A DNA stretch of 64,000 nucleotides from Actinocorallia longicatena. GTDB taxonomy: Bacteria; Actinomycetota; Actinomycetes; Streptosporangiales; Streptosporangiaceae. This document shows, piece by piece, positions 43,293 to 52,716 of the stretch. Position numbers and translations under genes: made by a program. The first letter of the stretch is position 1, and every line of letters begins with the position of its first letter. Under the pieces are notes generated by a model. That model was not told where the DNA came from. It was given only the letters and a program-made list of their open reading frames with translations, and ran no database searches. Where the stretch lies: contig NZ_BAAAUV010000002.1 in NCBI RefSeq assembly GCF_039534125.1, forward strand, positions 496,001-560,000, given 5' to 3'.

Positions 43293-44053
43293 TCGAGCTC
43301 CCGCAACGCGTCTGTGAGCCTGAGCAGCAGGCTCTGGTCGACTTCGGCCCATTTCTGGGGGCCCGGGGAACCGTCCGCGCGGTCGGGCCGACCGCGCGGG
43401 GCTCCCCCGATTCTGCGGCGGGCCGAGCCGGGCGGCACCGCCACCAGGCCCGACGCCGCCAGACCTCTGACCGCGAGCGTGCAGCCGTACCGGGTGTGGC
43501 CGAGTTCCCTGGCCAGGCCCGCGGCGTCGAGCCGCCCGTCGGCGTTGAGGAGGAGCTCGGCCTGCAGCCCGGTGAGCATCACCCGCTGCCGCCGCACCCG
43601 GCGCACCGGGACGACCGGGGCGTCGTCGAGGACGGCCGACGGCCAGGCCTGGTCCAGCCGCTCCCGGCGGCGGCCGGTCTCGTAGTACAGCGTCTCGATC
43701 GGCACGCCGCGCAGCGGAGCGAGCCAGAACGGGTCGCCTTCGGAGAACTCGACGGGCGCGTCCGAGCCGAGCAGGTAGTAGGCCGCGTCGAACAGGGCGA
43801 TCAGCCCGTAGCCCTCCAGCTCGGCCCGCCCGAGGAAGTCCTCCGCGCTCCCCGACGCCTGCACGGCCCGCCAGTCGGCCTCGCGCAGCCGTCCCGATGA
43901 CGACAGCATCCGGCCGAGCCCGGGGACGAACACGCACTCGGCGAAGACCGCCGCCCCGGCGACGAGATGGACGACCCCCTCGTGCCCCACCCGCACGTTC
44001 CCGGTCGCCTTGTCACGTGCCAATCCCACGAGTGCCGTGCGCAGTTCGCTCAT
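43289..44053 (-). CDS. DUF4388-like regulatory protein
   Basis: 254 residues. The N-terminal ~100 residues resemble DUF4388 (GNVRVGHEGVVHLVAGAAVF, then GRMLSSSGRL). The middle has a winged-helix-like stretch (RQRVMLTGLQAELLLNADGR, LAELGHTRYG-like) that could bind DNA. The tail is basic and Pro-rich. Both its ends overlap roadblock-type genes by four bases, so the three are surely co-translated. Exact function is unknown. Confidence 0.7.
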   Translation of the reverse strand: MSELRTALVGLARDKATGNVRVGHEGVVHLVAGAAVFAECVFVPGLGRMLSSSGRLREADWRAVQASGSAEDFLGRAELEGYGLIALFDAAYYLLGSDAPVEFSEGDPFWLAPLRGVPIETLYYETGRRRERLDQAWPSAVLDDAPVVPVRRVRRQRVMLTGLQAELLLNADGRLDAAGLARELGHTRYGCTLAVRGLAASGLVAVPPGSARRRIGGAPRGRPDRADGSPGPQKWAEVDQSLLLRLTDALRELE

Positions 44054-44415
44054 ACGGGGGCGACCAGCCGGTGCAGGACATCCCGCAGACGGGCGCGGGC
44101 GGTCGTCAGATCGGTGCCCGGCTCCAGGACGGTGTGCAGGCACATCGCCTCGCCGCCCAGCAGGATCACATGCGTCCCCCCGGCGCCGACCACGATCAGT
44201 TCCTCCACGCTGTCACCGGACTCCGACGCGGTCAGGGCGGGCGTGGCGAGAGCGCGCTGGACGAAGTCCGCGGTTCCCGAGGCGTCCTCCTCCGCGCTCA
44301 GCGGATCCTCGCCGCGCGCCGCGATCGGCAGCCCGCCGACGTAGTCGAGCAGGGTCACGAGCCGCACACCGGGGAGGGTCAGGGCCTCGGCGAGACAGTC
44401 GTCAATGGCTGACAC
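44050..44415 (-). CDS. Roadblock-like small protein
   Basis: 121 residues with a roadblock-like alternation (IDDCLAEALTLPGVRLVTLL helix/strand, DYVGGLPIAARG, ELIVVGAGGTHVILLGGE, CLHTVLEPGTDLTTARARL). The GTG start is set by a strong GGAGGAGG ribosome site. First gene of a four-gene unit with the DUF4388-like, roadblock and methyltransferase-like genes. Sequence similarity to the second roadblock protein is low. Confidence 0.72.
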   Translation of the reverse strand: MSAIDDCLAEALTLPGVRLVTLLDYVGGLPIAARGEDPLSAEEDASGTADFVQRALATPALTASESGDSVEELIVVGAGGTHVILLGGEAMCLHTVLEPGTDLTTARARLRDVLHRLVAPV

Positions 44416-44547
44416 CGGGGCCTCCTCCGGCGGTTTTCTTCCCGTGATCAATGTAAGGAGGAAACCGTTGCCGACATGCCCGGATGTCCCGGAATGTTAT
44501 GAAGTACTGACCGGTATCCCTACCCCGTGACAGGACCCGAGTCGGCC

Positions 44548-45279
44548 TCAGGTGCGGGCCAGCATGACCGGCGGATGGCTGGAGGCGTCCACGAGGATCC
44601 GGTCGCCGAGGGGTTCGCCGAGATCGGCGGTGTAGGGCGTCGGCGGGTTGCCCCGGCAGTCCTGGGCGCCCCCGGCCCCGGCCACGCCGATCGTGAGCCG
44701 GACCTCGGTCGCGGTCCTCTCCACGCTCGCGCGGATCCTGCCGCCGGCGTCCGCGCCGCTCGCGCACGCTTGCTCGGTGACCAGCAGCCGCACCTCGCGG
44801 GCGTCCCGCGTCACGGCGGGTCCCGCCGGATCGAGGACGACGTCCGCCGCGCCGAGCCCCTGAGGCACCCGGTGCAGATCGCACCGCGAGGAGACGCGCA
44901 GCCGCCAGCCGCCCTTCGCTCCCCCGGTGGCGGCCCCCTGCGGCCGTTCGGCCGACAGGAGCCGGTACGCCCCGCCCTCGGTCCCCGCTCCCAGCTCGCG
45001 GATCAGCGTCATCCGGGCCGGGGTGTCCTCGACGATGCTCCAGCTCGCGAGGTCGCCCACGGGCCCGACCCCCGCGCCCCCGAGCGCGGCCCTGCCGTCG
45101 GCGCTGAGCCCGGTCGCGGGCCTCGGCCGGTCCAGCGCCGACAGCGGGACCGCGTCCTGGTGGCAGTAGACCTGCGGCGCGACCGGCGCGACCGGCGCGA
45201 CCGCGGGCGGGACCGCCGCGGGCTCCGGCCCGCAGCCGCAGAGAACGAGGAGGACCGCCGTCCAGCCGAGGGATCGCAT
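44548..45279 (-). CDS. Lipoprotein of unknown function
   Basis: 243 residues. The signal peptide MRSLGWTAVLLVLCGC ends in a lipobox with Cys16 as the likely lipidated residue, followed by a Pro/Ala/Val linker. Three or more further Cys (YCHQD, SRCDLH, EQACASG, QDCRG) suggest disulfides outside the membrane. No family is recognised. It stands 39 bases after the AdnB stop on the same strand. Confidence 0.75.
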   Translation of the reverse strand: MRSLGWTAVLLVLCGCGPEPAAVPPAVAPVAPVAPQVYCHQDAVPLSALDRPRPATGLSADGRAALGGAGVGPVGDLASWSIVEDTPARMTLIRELGAGTEGGAYRLLSAERPQGAATGGAKGGWRLRVSSRCDLHRVPQGLGAADVVLDPAGPAVTRDAREVRLLVTEQACASGADAGGRIRASVERTATEVRLTIGVAGAGGAQDCRGNPPTPYTADLGEPLGDRILVDASSHPPVMLART

Positions 45280-45318
45280 GGCCGGACCCTCGCACAGGAC
45301 CGCCGGAAAGCGACAGGC

Positions 45319-48300
45319 CTAGCTCGTGACGGGCACGCGGTCGAAGAGGGCGGCGAGACCGTCGGCGTCGAGGAGGTCGACGGGGCGGACGGTGTGATTG
45401 GCCTTGACGTAGTGGAAGGCCGCGCCGACGTGGTCGAGGGGGACGTTCGCGAGGGACGCCCAGGCCAGGCGGTAGGCGGCGAGCTGGACGGCGACGTGCC
45501 GCTCCTCGCTGCCCTCCGGGGGGCGGCCGGTCTTCCAGTCGACGACCTCGTAGGTGTCGCCGCGCCGGAAGACGGCGTCCATCCGGCCGCGCACGAGCCG
45601 GTCGCCGATCATCGTCTCGAACGGCACCTCGACGTCGACGGGCTCGCGCGCCCCCCACTCCGACTCCTCGAACCGCGCCTGGAGCAGCCCGATGTCGGAG
45701 TCGTGCTCGTCGGCCCCGTCGTCGGCGGCGCCGAACAGGTCCTCGGGATCGATCAGCCGCTGCTGGCCCCAGCGCGATTCCAGCCAGCGGTGGAAGGCGG
45801 TGCCGCGCCGCATGAACGGTGTCGGCGGGCGGGGCATCGGCCGCCGGATCTGGGCGGCGAGGGACGCCGGATCGCGGGCCAGCGACACCAGCGACGACAC
45901 GGTGAGACGGTCGGGCAGCTCCACGGTGAGCCCGTCGCCGCCCCTGCCCTGGTCGCGTTCGGCCAGCAGCAGCTCCACGTCCCGGGCCCAGGCCGTCATG
46001 CGGCCCCGGTCGGCGTCCTCGAGGTCGCCGGTGGGGGTCCACTGGGCGAGGGTGCCGACCATCGCGTCCTGGACGAGCCTGGCCCCCTCGACGATGCCGC
46101 CCTCACCGAGCGGGGGCGGCGGCCAGGCGGCGGTCTTCGGCTCCGCGAGCAGCGGATTGTGCGCCGTCTCCTCGGGCGGCTCGGCCCACGCCCAGACATG
46201 GTCGGCGGTCTCGCGGATCTCGCTGAGGAACGGCGAGGGCCCGAGCGCCTTGGACGCCGCGCCCCACCAGTAGCCGGTCGCGACCAGCAGGGCGCTGGCC
46301 CGGGTCACGGCCACGTAGGCCAGCCGCCGCTCCTCCCTGAAGTCGCGTTCGGCGCAGGCCTCCTCGAACCGCTCGACGTCGAGCTTGGTGAGGCCGTCGA
46401 GGCGCGGAAGGTCCAGCCGGTCGCCGCGCAGCGGGTAGGGGATCATGCGCGGGTTGGTGGTCCACTTGGTGCCCGCGCCCGCCGGGGGCGTGGGGAAGAT
46501 CGAGCCCTTGCCGGGGTTGCCGTTGCGCTGCGGGGTGAACGACAGCCCCGGGACGATCACGACCGGCCACTCCAGTCCCTTGGACCCGTGGACGGTCAGC
46601 AGCTTCACCGAGTCACTCTCACCGACCCGTCCCGCCTCCAGCCCGAACTCCTCGGTCTCGGCCGCGGCCAGGTAGGACAGGAACGCGCTGAGCGTCGGGT
46701 CCTCGCTGTCGCCCGCGAAGGAGTCGGCGGCGTCGACGAAGGCGTCGAGGTTGGCGCGGGCCTCGACCGGGTCCTTGCCGGTGCGGGCGGCGACCTCGAT
46801 GTCGAGGCCGAGGACCCGCTCCACCTCGGTGACGAGGTCGGGCAGCGGAAGATGCGACTGGCGGCGCAGGTAGCGGAGTTCGTCGCGGAGGCGCAGCAGC
46901 CTGCGGCGGGCCTCCGCGGAGTAGGGCTCGGGGTCGCCGAGGTCGTCCAGGGCGTCGACGAGGCTGCCCTGCTCCTCCTGCAGCTCCTGGACGAGCGCCT
47001 TCAGCGGATCGTCCTCGCGGGCCCGCTCGGGCGGCGCGGCGTCCTCCCGGTTGATGTCGCGGCGGGCCTCGCGGGCCAGCTCGCGGGCGCGGCGGCCGAG
47101 GGCGACGAGGTCGCGGGAGCCGATCCGCCAGCGCGGCCCGGTCAGCAGCCGGGCCAGGGACGCCCCCGAGGTCGGGTCGTTCATCACCCGCAAGGTCGCC
47201 AGCACGTCCTGGACCTCCGGGACGGTCAACAGCCCGCCGAGGCCGACGACCTCGACGGCGATCCCGCGCTCCTCGAGGGCCTTGCGGATCAGGGCGAACT
47301 GGGAGCGTTTGCGGCACAGGACCGCGATGTCGCTGAGTTTCAGCGGCTCCTCGGCCTCCGCCCCGTCGGGGGCGTGCGCGGAGTGCAGGACGGCCACGAC
47401 CCGCTCGGCGATCCGCTCGGCCTCCTCCTCGACGGTCGTGACCAGCGCGCACTCGACCCTGCCGCGGCCCACCCGCGGCGCTCCCGGCCGCAGCGGCGAC
47501 ACCCCGCGCAGCTCGGACCGCAGATCGGCCTGGACGCGCGCGGCGGCGTCGAGGATCCGCTCGCCGTTGCGGAAGCTCTGGGTGAGCTCCAGCCGGGGCG
47601 CGGGCCCCGCCTCGGCCGGGAAGTGCATGGGGAAGTTCATCAGGTTGCCCGCCGACGCCCCGCGCCAGCCGTAGATCGACTGGCAGGGGTCGCCGACGGC
47701 CGTCACCGGGTGCCCGCCGGAGAACAGGGCCTTCAGCAGGACGAGCTGCGCCTGGCTGGTGTCCTGGTACTCGTCCAGGAGGACCACCGAGTAGCGCGAC
47801 CGCTCGAACGCCCCGACCTCGGGATGCCGGTCGGCGATCCGCGCCGACAGCGACATCTGGTCGCCGTGGTCGACGAGCTCGCGGCGGCGCTTGGCCGCGC
47901 TGTAGGCCTCGATGAGAGGAAGGAGCTGCTCGCGGGTGCCCTGCTTGGCGAGGATGTCCTTCTGCTTGGCCAGCGGCTTGTCGACCGAGGCGTACATCTC
48001 CTCCAGCTTCCGGCCGATCAGCCGGATGTCGGCCGGGCCGCGCAGATGCTCGGCGAGATCGCCGGACAGCTCGATGACGGCGCGGGTGACGGTGTCGGGC
48101 GCCCAGTCGATCTGGTCCATCGGCCCGTCGTAGGCGTCGACGACGCGCGTCGCGATCTGCCAGGCCACCGCCGGGGAGATCAGCCGCATCGTCGGCTCGA
48201 GGCCCTCGCGCAGGGCGTGGTCGCCGAACAGCCGGGAGGCGTAGGCGTGGTAGGTCGAGACGGTCGGCTCGCCGTCGAGGACCTCGGGATCGACCAGGTC

Positions 48301-48579
48301 GGGATGCTCGTGCAGCACGGCCAGCCGCTCCCTGACCCGCCCGGCCAGCTCGGCGGCGGCCTTCCTGGTGAAGGTCAGCCCCAGCACCCGCTCGGGCCGC
48401 ACCAGCCGGTTGGCGACCAGCCACACCACCCGCGCGGCCATGGTCTCGCTCTTGCCCGACCCGGCGCCCGCCACCACCAGCATGGGCGCCAGCGGCCCCC
48501 GGATGACCTCGGCCTGCTCCTCGGTCGGCGGAAACCTCTGCTGCAACCGGAAGGAGAGCTCGCCCGGAGAGATCATCAT
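45319..48579 (-). CDS. adnB: AdnB subunit of the AdnAB helicase-nuclease
   Basis: 1086 residues. The UvrD-like motor has Walker A VAGAGSGKSETMA (~37-49), VVLLDEYQDTSQAQ, GDPCQSIYGWRGAS, TVHGSKGLEWPVVIV and YVAVTRASALLV. The C-terminal RecB-type nuclease has a Glu/Asp motif in RGRMDAVFRR, DWKTG in EVVDWKTGRPP, and QLAAYRLAW. With AdnA it resects double-strand ends for recombination in actinobacteria. It follows adnA by 64 bases. ATG start with GGAG just before. Confidence 0.94.
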   Translation of the reverse strand: MMISPGELSFRLQQRFPPTEEQAEVIRGPLAPMLVVAGAGSGKSETMAARVVWLVANRLVRPERVLGLTFTRKAAAELAGRVRERLAVLHEHPDLVDPEVLDGEPTVSTYHAYASRLFGDHALREGLEPTMRLISPAVAWQIATRVVDAYDGPMDQIDWAPDTVTRAVIELSGDLAEHLRGPADIRLIGRKLEEMYASVDKPLAKQKDILAKQGTREQLLPLIEAYSAAKRRRELVDHGDQMSLSARIADRHPEVGAFERSRYSVVLLDEYQDTSQAQLVLLKALFSGGHPVTAVGDPCQSIYGWRGASAGNLMNFPMHFPAEAGPAPRLELTQSFRNGERILDAAARVQADLRSELRGVSPLRPGAPRVGRGRVECALVTTVEEEAERIAERVVAVLHSAHAPDGAEAEEPLKLSDIAVLCRKRSQFALIRKALEERGIAVEVVGLGGLLTVPEVQDVLATLRVMNDPTSGASLARLLTGPRWRIGSRDLVALGRRARELAREARRDINREDAAPPERAREDDPLKALVQELQEEQGSLVDALDDLGDPEPYSAEARRRLLRLRDELRYLRRQSHLPLPDLVTEVERVLGLDIEVAARTGKDPVEARANLDAFVDAADSFAGDSEDPTLSAFLSYLAAAETEEFGLEAGRVGESDSVKLLTVHGSKGLEWPVVIVPGLSFTPQRNGNPGKGSIFPTPPAGAGTKWTTNPRMIPYPLRGDRLDLPRLDGLTKLDVERFEEACAERDFREERRLAYVAVTRASALLVATGYWWGAASKALGPSPFLSEIRETADHVWAWAEPPEETAHNPLLAEPKTAAWPPPPLGEGGIVEGARLVQDAMVGTLAQWTPTGDLEDADRGRMTAWARDVELLLAERDQGRGGDGLTVELPDRLTVSSLVSLARDPASLAAQIRRPMPRPPTPFMRRGTAFHRWLESRWGQQRLIDPEDLFGAADDGADEHDSDIGLLQARFEESEWGAREPVDVEVPFETMIGDRLVRGRMDAVFRRGDTYEVVDWKTGRPPEGSEERHVAVQLAAYRLAWASLANVPLDHVGAAFHYVKANHTVRPVDLLDADGLAALFDRVPVTS

Positions 48580-48643
48580 CTCCGAGCCTCCTTCGTCGGC
48601 CCGGAGCCGATCTTGTACTTGTCGGTGACCTCGCTTCGCTCAC

Positions 48644-51600
48644 TCACGGCTCCCCGACCTCGCCTCCGTTCTCGTTCACCGGGCAGCAGGACTGTACGGG
48701 GCAGGTCCGACACTTGTCGTTCGCGGTCGCCTTGAAGACCTCGCCGGCCATGCCGGTGGCGACGATCTCGACCAGCTTTCTGGGCCAGTCGGGGTCGCCG
48801 TCCTCGCCGGGCGGACGCTGCGCCTGCTCGCGCGCCTTGCGGGTGTAGGCGGCCTTGCCCACCTGGACGAGCTTCGCCCCACCCGGCTCGACCAGCCCAT
48901 GCCGCTCGAACGCCCCCAGCATGACGGCGTACTGGTAGACGCCGAGCTGCGGATTGCGATCGACCTGGTCGGCGGGGACGGGCGAGCCGCCGGTCTTGAT
49001 GTCGATGATGATGCCGCGCCCGTGGGCGTCGCGTTCGGCGCGGTCGATCCGGCCGCGGATCACGACCCGTCCGAGCTCGACCCGGAACGACTCCTCCAGC
49101 GCGACGATCTCGTTGGGGTTGGTCTTGTGCCAGTCCATGAACTTGTCGACCATGGCCGAGGCCTGCTTGCGCTGCTTCTCGGAGTACCAGGCGGAGCGGA
49201 AGTCGAGCTCGCTCCAGATCTCGTCGAGGCGTCCGGCGAGGTCGCTCTCCGAGACGTCCGGGCGGGCCCCGGCCAGCTCGGCGACCGCGTGGATGACCTT
49301 GCCCATGGTGCTGTACTCGCCGGGGCCGCCCTCCTGGGCGCCGACCGCGCTGGTGAGCAGCCAGCGCAGCCCGCAGGTGGTGAAGGTCTCCACCTGGGAC
49401 GGTGAGATCGTGATCGGCTCCTCAGGGCCGAAGGCGGGGCCCGCGTCGGACAGGGACGTGATCGCGTACCAGTTCTCGGGCCTGGCCCCCCGGACGCCCG
49501 CCCTGGCCAGCCGTCCGAGATGGGAGGCCGCGGCGCGGCGCAGCCCGTCCGGGCGCTTGGGGTCGGCGACGATCGAGCGGAGGTCGGAGACCAGCGCGGG
49601 CAGTGACAGCCAGCGGGTCCGCTCGTCGAGCTGGGCCTGTTCGAGGGCGCCGGGGAGCAGCTCGTTGAGGAATCGCGACGGCCGTTCCTCGGTGTCGTCG
49701 CCGCCGACGGCCGTCACGACGAGGCGTTTGCGCGCCCGGGTGACGGCCACGTAGAACAGCCGCCGCTCCTCGGCCATGATCTTCGCGGTGACCGCGGCGC
49801 CGGATACGGCGTCGAGGTCGCCCGGATCCTCCAGGAGCTGCTCGATGCCCAGCAGGGAGCCGCGCACCCGCAGGTCCGGCCACATCCCCTCCTGGACGCC
49901 CGCGACGATCACCACGTCCCACTCCAGGCCCTTGGACCGGTGGGCGGTGAGGATCCGGACGGTCTCCCCGTCGGGCGAGCGCTCGGCGAGGGTGTTCCCG
50001 GCGATCTCCTGGCCGGCGAGGTCGTCGACGAACAGGACCGCGCCCGCCTTGGGGAGCCGGTCCACGAACCGGGCGGCGTGGTCGAACAGGGCGACCACCG
50101 AGTCGAGAGAGGAGTCGGCCGCCGCTCCCCTGGCCCCGCCGCGCTTGCTCTCGGTCAGCCAGCGGTCGCTCAGCCCGGTCTGCTCCCATACGGCCCACAG
50201 CACGTCCTCGGCGGAGCCCGAGCCCTCGCGGGCCGTCCTGATCAGATGGGCGATCCGCTGGGCGGGCGCCTTCACCTTGTCGTGGACGAGCAGCAGCTCC
50301 CGGTCGTCGTCGAGGGCGGCGACGAGCAGCTCGCTCAGGGGCCTGGAGCCGCCCGCGAGGTCCTCGAGGTCGCGCAGGGCGCGCTTGAGGCGGCGCATGG
50401 CCAGGGCGTCGGCGCCGCCGAGCGGCCCGGTCAGCAGCTCCTCGGCGACCACGTCGTCGAGGTAGCCGGGCTTCAGCGCCGCCAGCAGGATCATCAGCAG
50501 CGGCCGGACCGCGGGCTCGGCGTACAGCGGCAGCTCGTCGCCGAGGACGGTGACCGGCACCCCGGCCTGGCCGAGCGCCCGCCGCAGCCCCGGCACCTGG
50601 TGGACGCCGCGGATCAGCACCGCGCAGCGCGACCACGGCACGCCCTCCAGCAGGTGGGCCCGGCGCAGCTCGTCGGCGACGAGCGCGGCCTCCTGGCTGG
50701 CGCTGTCGGCGACCACGACCCTGACCTCGGGCGACGGCTCGCCCTTGCGCAGCCCCGGCAGGTCCGCGCCCTCGGGGGCGGGCTGCCGGTCCGGGACGGT
50801 CAGCACACGGTGCTCGGCCATGCCGGGCAGCCGCCGGGCGATCCGCCGGGACGCCTCCAGCAGCGGCGCGCCCATCCGGCGGCAGACGGTGAGGGCGACC
50901 GTCTCGGCGGGGGTTCCGTCGAGACGGGGGAAGCGGGTCGGGAAGTCCAGGATGCCGCGGACGTCCGCGCCCCGGAAGCCGTAGATCGACTGGTCGGGGT
51001 CGCCGACGGCCACCAGGTCGCGCCCGTCCCCGGCGAGCTGCTTCAGCAGGTGCTCCTGGGCGGGGTCGGTGTCCTGGTACTCGTCCACGAAGATCACGTC
51101 ATAGGCGCCGCGCTCACGGGCCCTGACGTCCTCGTCGTGGGTCAGCATGCCCGCGGCCTCACGGATGATCTCGGTGTAGTCGTAGGAGGCGACCGGGTCG
51201 AGGTCGAAGCGGAGCGCGTAGCGGTGCATGAAGTGGGCGATCGCCGACCAGTCGTCGCGGCCGTGCAGCCGGCCCAGCTCGAACAGGCGCTGCGGCTCGA
51301 TGCCGCGCTCCAGGGCGCGCAGCGTGAAGTCGCGCAGCTCCTCGGCGAAGCCCCGGGTGTTCAGGGCCGGGCGCAGGCGTTCGGGCCAGCCCTTCGCGCC
51401 GTCCTCGATCTCGCCCGCCAGCAGCCGCCGCACCTCCAGGAGCTGCTCGGGGCCGGTGAGCAGGCGGGGCGGCTCCATCCCGTCCAGGACGGCCTGCCGC
51501 CGCAGCAGCGCCCAGGCGTAGGAGTGGAAGGTCAGCGCGAACGGCGACTTCGTGGTGACGCCGAGGCGCCCGGTGATCCGGTCCCTGACCTCCTCGGCGG

Positions 51601-51832
51601 CCTTCCGCGAGAAGGTGAGCACCAGGATCCGCTCCGGATCGGTTCCCTCCTCGACCCGGGAGACGACCGCCTCGACCAGCGTCGTCGTCTTGCCGGTCCC
51701 GGGACCCGCCAGCACCAGCAGCGGCCCGCCCCGGTGATCGACGACCCGGCGCTGCGCCTCGTCCAGCCGCGGCGCGCCGACGACCCCGGCGGAACCGCCG
51801 CGACGCACGAGCCGATAGGGAGCACTGGACAC
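48644..51832 (-). CDS. adnA: AdnA subunit of the AdnAB helicase-nuclease
   Basis: 1062 residues. The motor has Walker A LAGPGTGKTTT (~41-51), VIFVDEYQDTDPAQ, GDPDQSIYGFRGAD, AHRSKGLEWDVVIV and YVAVTRARKRLVV. The nuclease domain has GRIDRAER, IIDIKTGGSPV and QLGVYQYAV, with a Cys of TTCGLRWLL and the terminal CRTCPVQSCC forming the expected iron-sulfur cluster. In the characterised mycobacterial enzyme both subunits carry motors and nucleases. GTG start after a weak AAGG site. Confidence 0.94.
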   Translation of the reverse strand: MSSAPYRLVRRGGSAGVVGAPRLDEAQRRVVDHRGGPLLVLAGPGTGKTTTLVEAVVSRVEEGTDPERILVLTFSRKAAEEVRDRITGRLGVTTKSPFALTFHSYAWALLRRQAVLDGMEPPRLLTGPEQLLEVRRLLAGEIEDGAKGWPERLRPALNTRGFAEELRDFTLRALERGIEPQRLFELGRLHGRDDWSAIAHFMHRYALRFDLDPVASYDYTEIIREAAGMLTHDEDVRARERGAYDVIFVDEYQDTDPAQEHLLKQLAGDGRDLVAVGDPDQSIYGFRGADVRGILDFPTRFPRLDGTPAETVALTVCRRMGAPLLEASRRIARRLPGMAEHRVLTVPDRQPAPEGADLPGLRKGEPSPEVRVVVADSASQEAALVADELRRAHLLEGVPWSRCAVLIRGVHQVPGLRRALGQAGVPVTVLGDELPLYAEPAVRPLLMILLAALKPGYLDDVVAEELLTGPLGGADALAMRRLKRALRDLEDLAGGSRPLSELLVAALDDDRELLLVHDKVKAPAQRIAHLIRTAREGSGSAEDVLWAVWEQTGLSDRWLTESKRGGARGAAADSSLDSVVALFDHAARFVDRLPKAGAVLFVDDLAGQEIAGNTLAERSPDGETVRILTAHRSKGLEWDVVIVAGVQEGMWPDLRVRGSLLGIEQLLEDPGDLDAVSGAAVTAKIMAEERRLFYVAVTRARKRLVVTAVGGDDTEERPSRFLNELLPGALEQAQLDERTRWLSLPALVSDLRSIVADPKRPDGLRRAAASHLGRLARAGVRGARPENWYAITSLSDAGPAFGPEEPITISPSQVETFTTCGLRWLLTSAVGAQEGGPGEYSTMGKVIHAVAELAGARPDVSESDLAGRLDEIWSELDFRSAWYSEKQRKQASAMVDKFMDWHKTNPNEIVALEESFRVELGRVVIRGRIDRAERDAHGRGIIIDIKTGGSPVPADQVDRNPQLGVYQYAVMLGAFERHGLVEPGGAKLVQVGKAAYTRKAREQAQRPPGEDGDPDWPRKLVEIVATGMAGEVFKATANDKCRTCPVQSCCPVNENGGEVGEP

Positions 51833-51871
51833 CCTTGTGATTCAAACGCAAGATCCGGCCTACTCGGGCCA

Positions 51872-51890
51872 ATGCGACTGCATGTCGCAT
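51872..51890. promoter_or_regulatory. Palindrome upstream of adnA
   Basis: ATGCGAC-TGCAT-GTCGCAT is a perfect 7+7 inverted repeat, 40 bases upstream of the adnA start and just past the end of the SDR gene. It could be an operator for adnAB or a weak terminator of the SDR gene. It does not match the LexA box. Confidence 0.35.
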
Positions 51891-51893
51891 GGT

Positions 51894-52643
51894 TCACTCC
51901 CGTGCGGATTCGGGATCCTGCGCCAGGATCGCACGCCCGCCGTCGACGGGGAGGGTGACTCCGGTGATGAACCCGGCGCGTTCCGAGAGCAGGAACGCCA
52001 CGGCCTCCGCCGCCTCCCCCGGCAGCCCCATGCGTCCCAGGGCGTGCAGGTCCCGCATCCGGCGGGTGATCTCCCCGGCGCGTCCGGGCTCGGCCGCCAG
52101 GAGGTCGTCGTGGCGCCCGGTCCTGACCGAGCCGAGCGCGACCGCGTTGACGCGAATGCCGTCGGGGCCGTACTCGGCGGCCATCGCCCTGGTCAGGCCC
52201 TCGATCGCCGCCTTGGCCGTCGCGTAGGGCACGCATCCGGGGACCGGCCGCTGGGCCTGGTGCGACGACATGTTGACGATCGCTCCGCCCGTCCCGGCCG
52301 CGAGGAACCGTCGCACGGCGGCGGCCGAGCCCACCACCGCGGGGGCGAGATTCAGCTCGATCAGCTCCAGGATCGTCTCCGGTGGGGCCGTGTGCGGGGA
52401 GGCGTCACGGAACACCGCCGCGTTGTTCACCCATCCGGTGAGGGCCCCGGCCGTGTCGGCCGCCCGCTCGGCGACCGCGGGATCGGCGGCGCTGCCGACG
52501 ACGGCCGTGATCCTCTCCACGCCCTCGGTCCACGCCAGGGCCTCCTCGTCGAGGTCGACCACGACGACCGTCCCGTGCTCGGCGAGCCGCTCGGCCACGG
52601 CCCGCCCCACCCCCCGGGCTCCCCCGGTGACCACCACGCTCAT
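51894..52643 (-). CDS. Short-chain dehydrogenase/reductase
   Basis: 249 residues, classical SDR. The cofactor loop is VVVTGGARGVGRAVAER (~3-19), VNNAAVF is the NNAG-type motif, the catalytic Ser is in GAIVNMSSHQA, and the Tyr-x-x-x-Lys motif is in VPYATAKAAIE. PxR substrate-binding turn: LGSVRTG. The terminus has FITGVTLPVDGG. Substrate unknown. ATG start. It converges with no partner and precedes the adnAB operon on the same strand. Confidence 0.92.
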   Translation of the reverse strand: MSVVVTGGARGVGRAVAERLAEHGTVVVVDLDEEALAWTEGVERITAVVGSAADPAVAERAADTAGALTGWVNNAAVFRDASPHTAPPETILELIELNLAPAVVGSAAAVRRFLAAGTGGAIVNMSSHQAQRPVPGCVPYATAKAAIEGLTRAMAAEYGPDGIRVNAVALGSVRTGRHDDLLAAEPGRAGEITRRMRDLHALGRMGLPGEAAEAVAFLLSERAGFITGVTLPVDGGRAILAQDPESARE

Positions 52644-52716
52644 CCCGGCGCCGTGCCCGGAACGGCGGCGATCAAGCCTCCCGCGGAATGTCGTCCCCCG
52701 CGGCTAGCGTGGGCGA

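Noticed and set aside
44527..48735. A 1402-codon open frame on the plus strand
   Set aside because: Antisense shadow of adnB and the lipoprotein gene; low-complexity Arg/Gly/Pro composition and no domain. The minus-strand genes carry all motifs.
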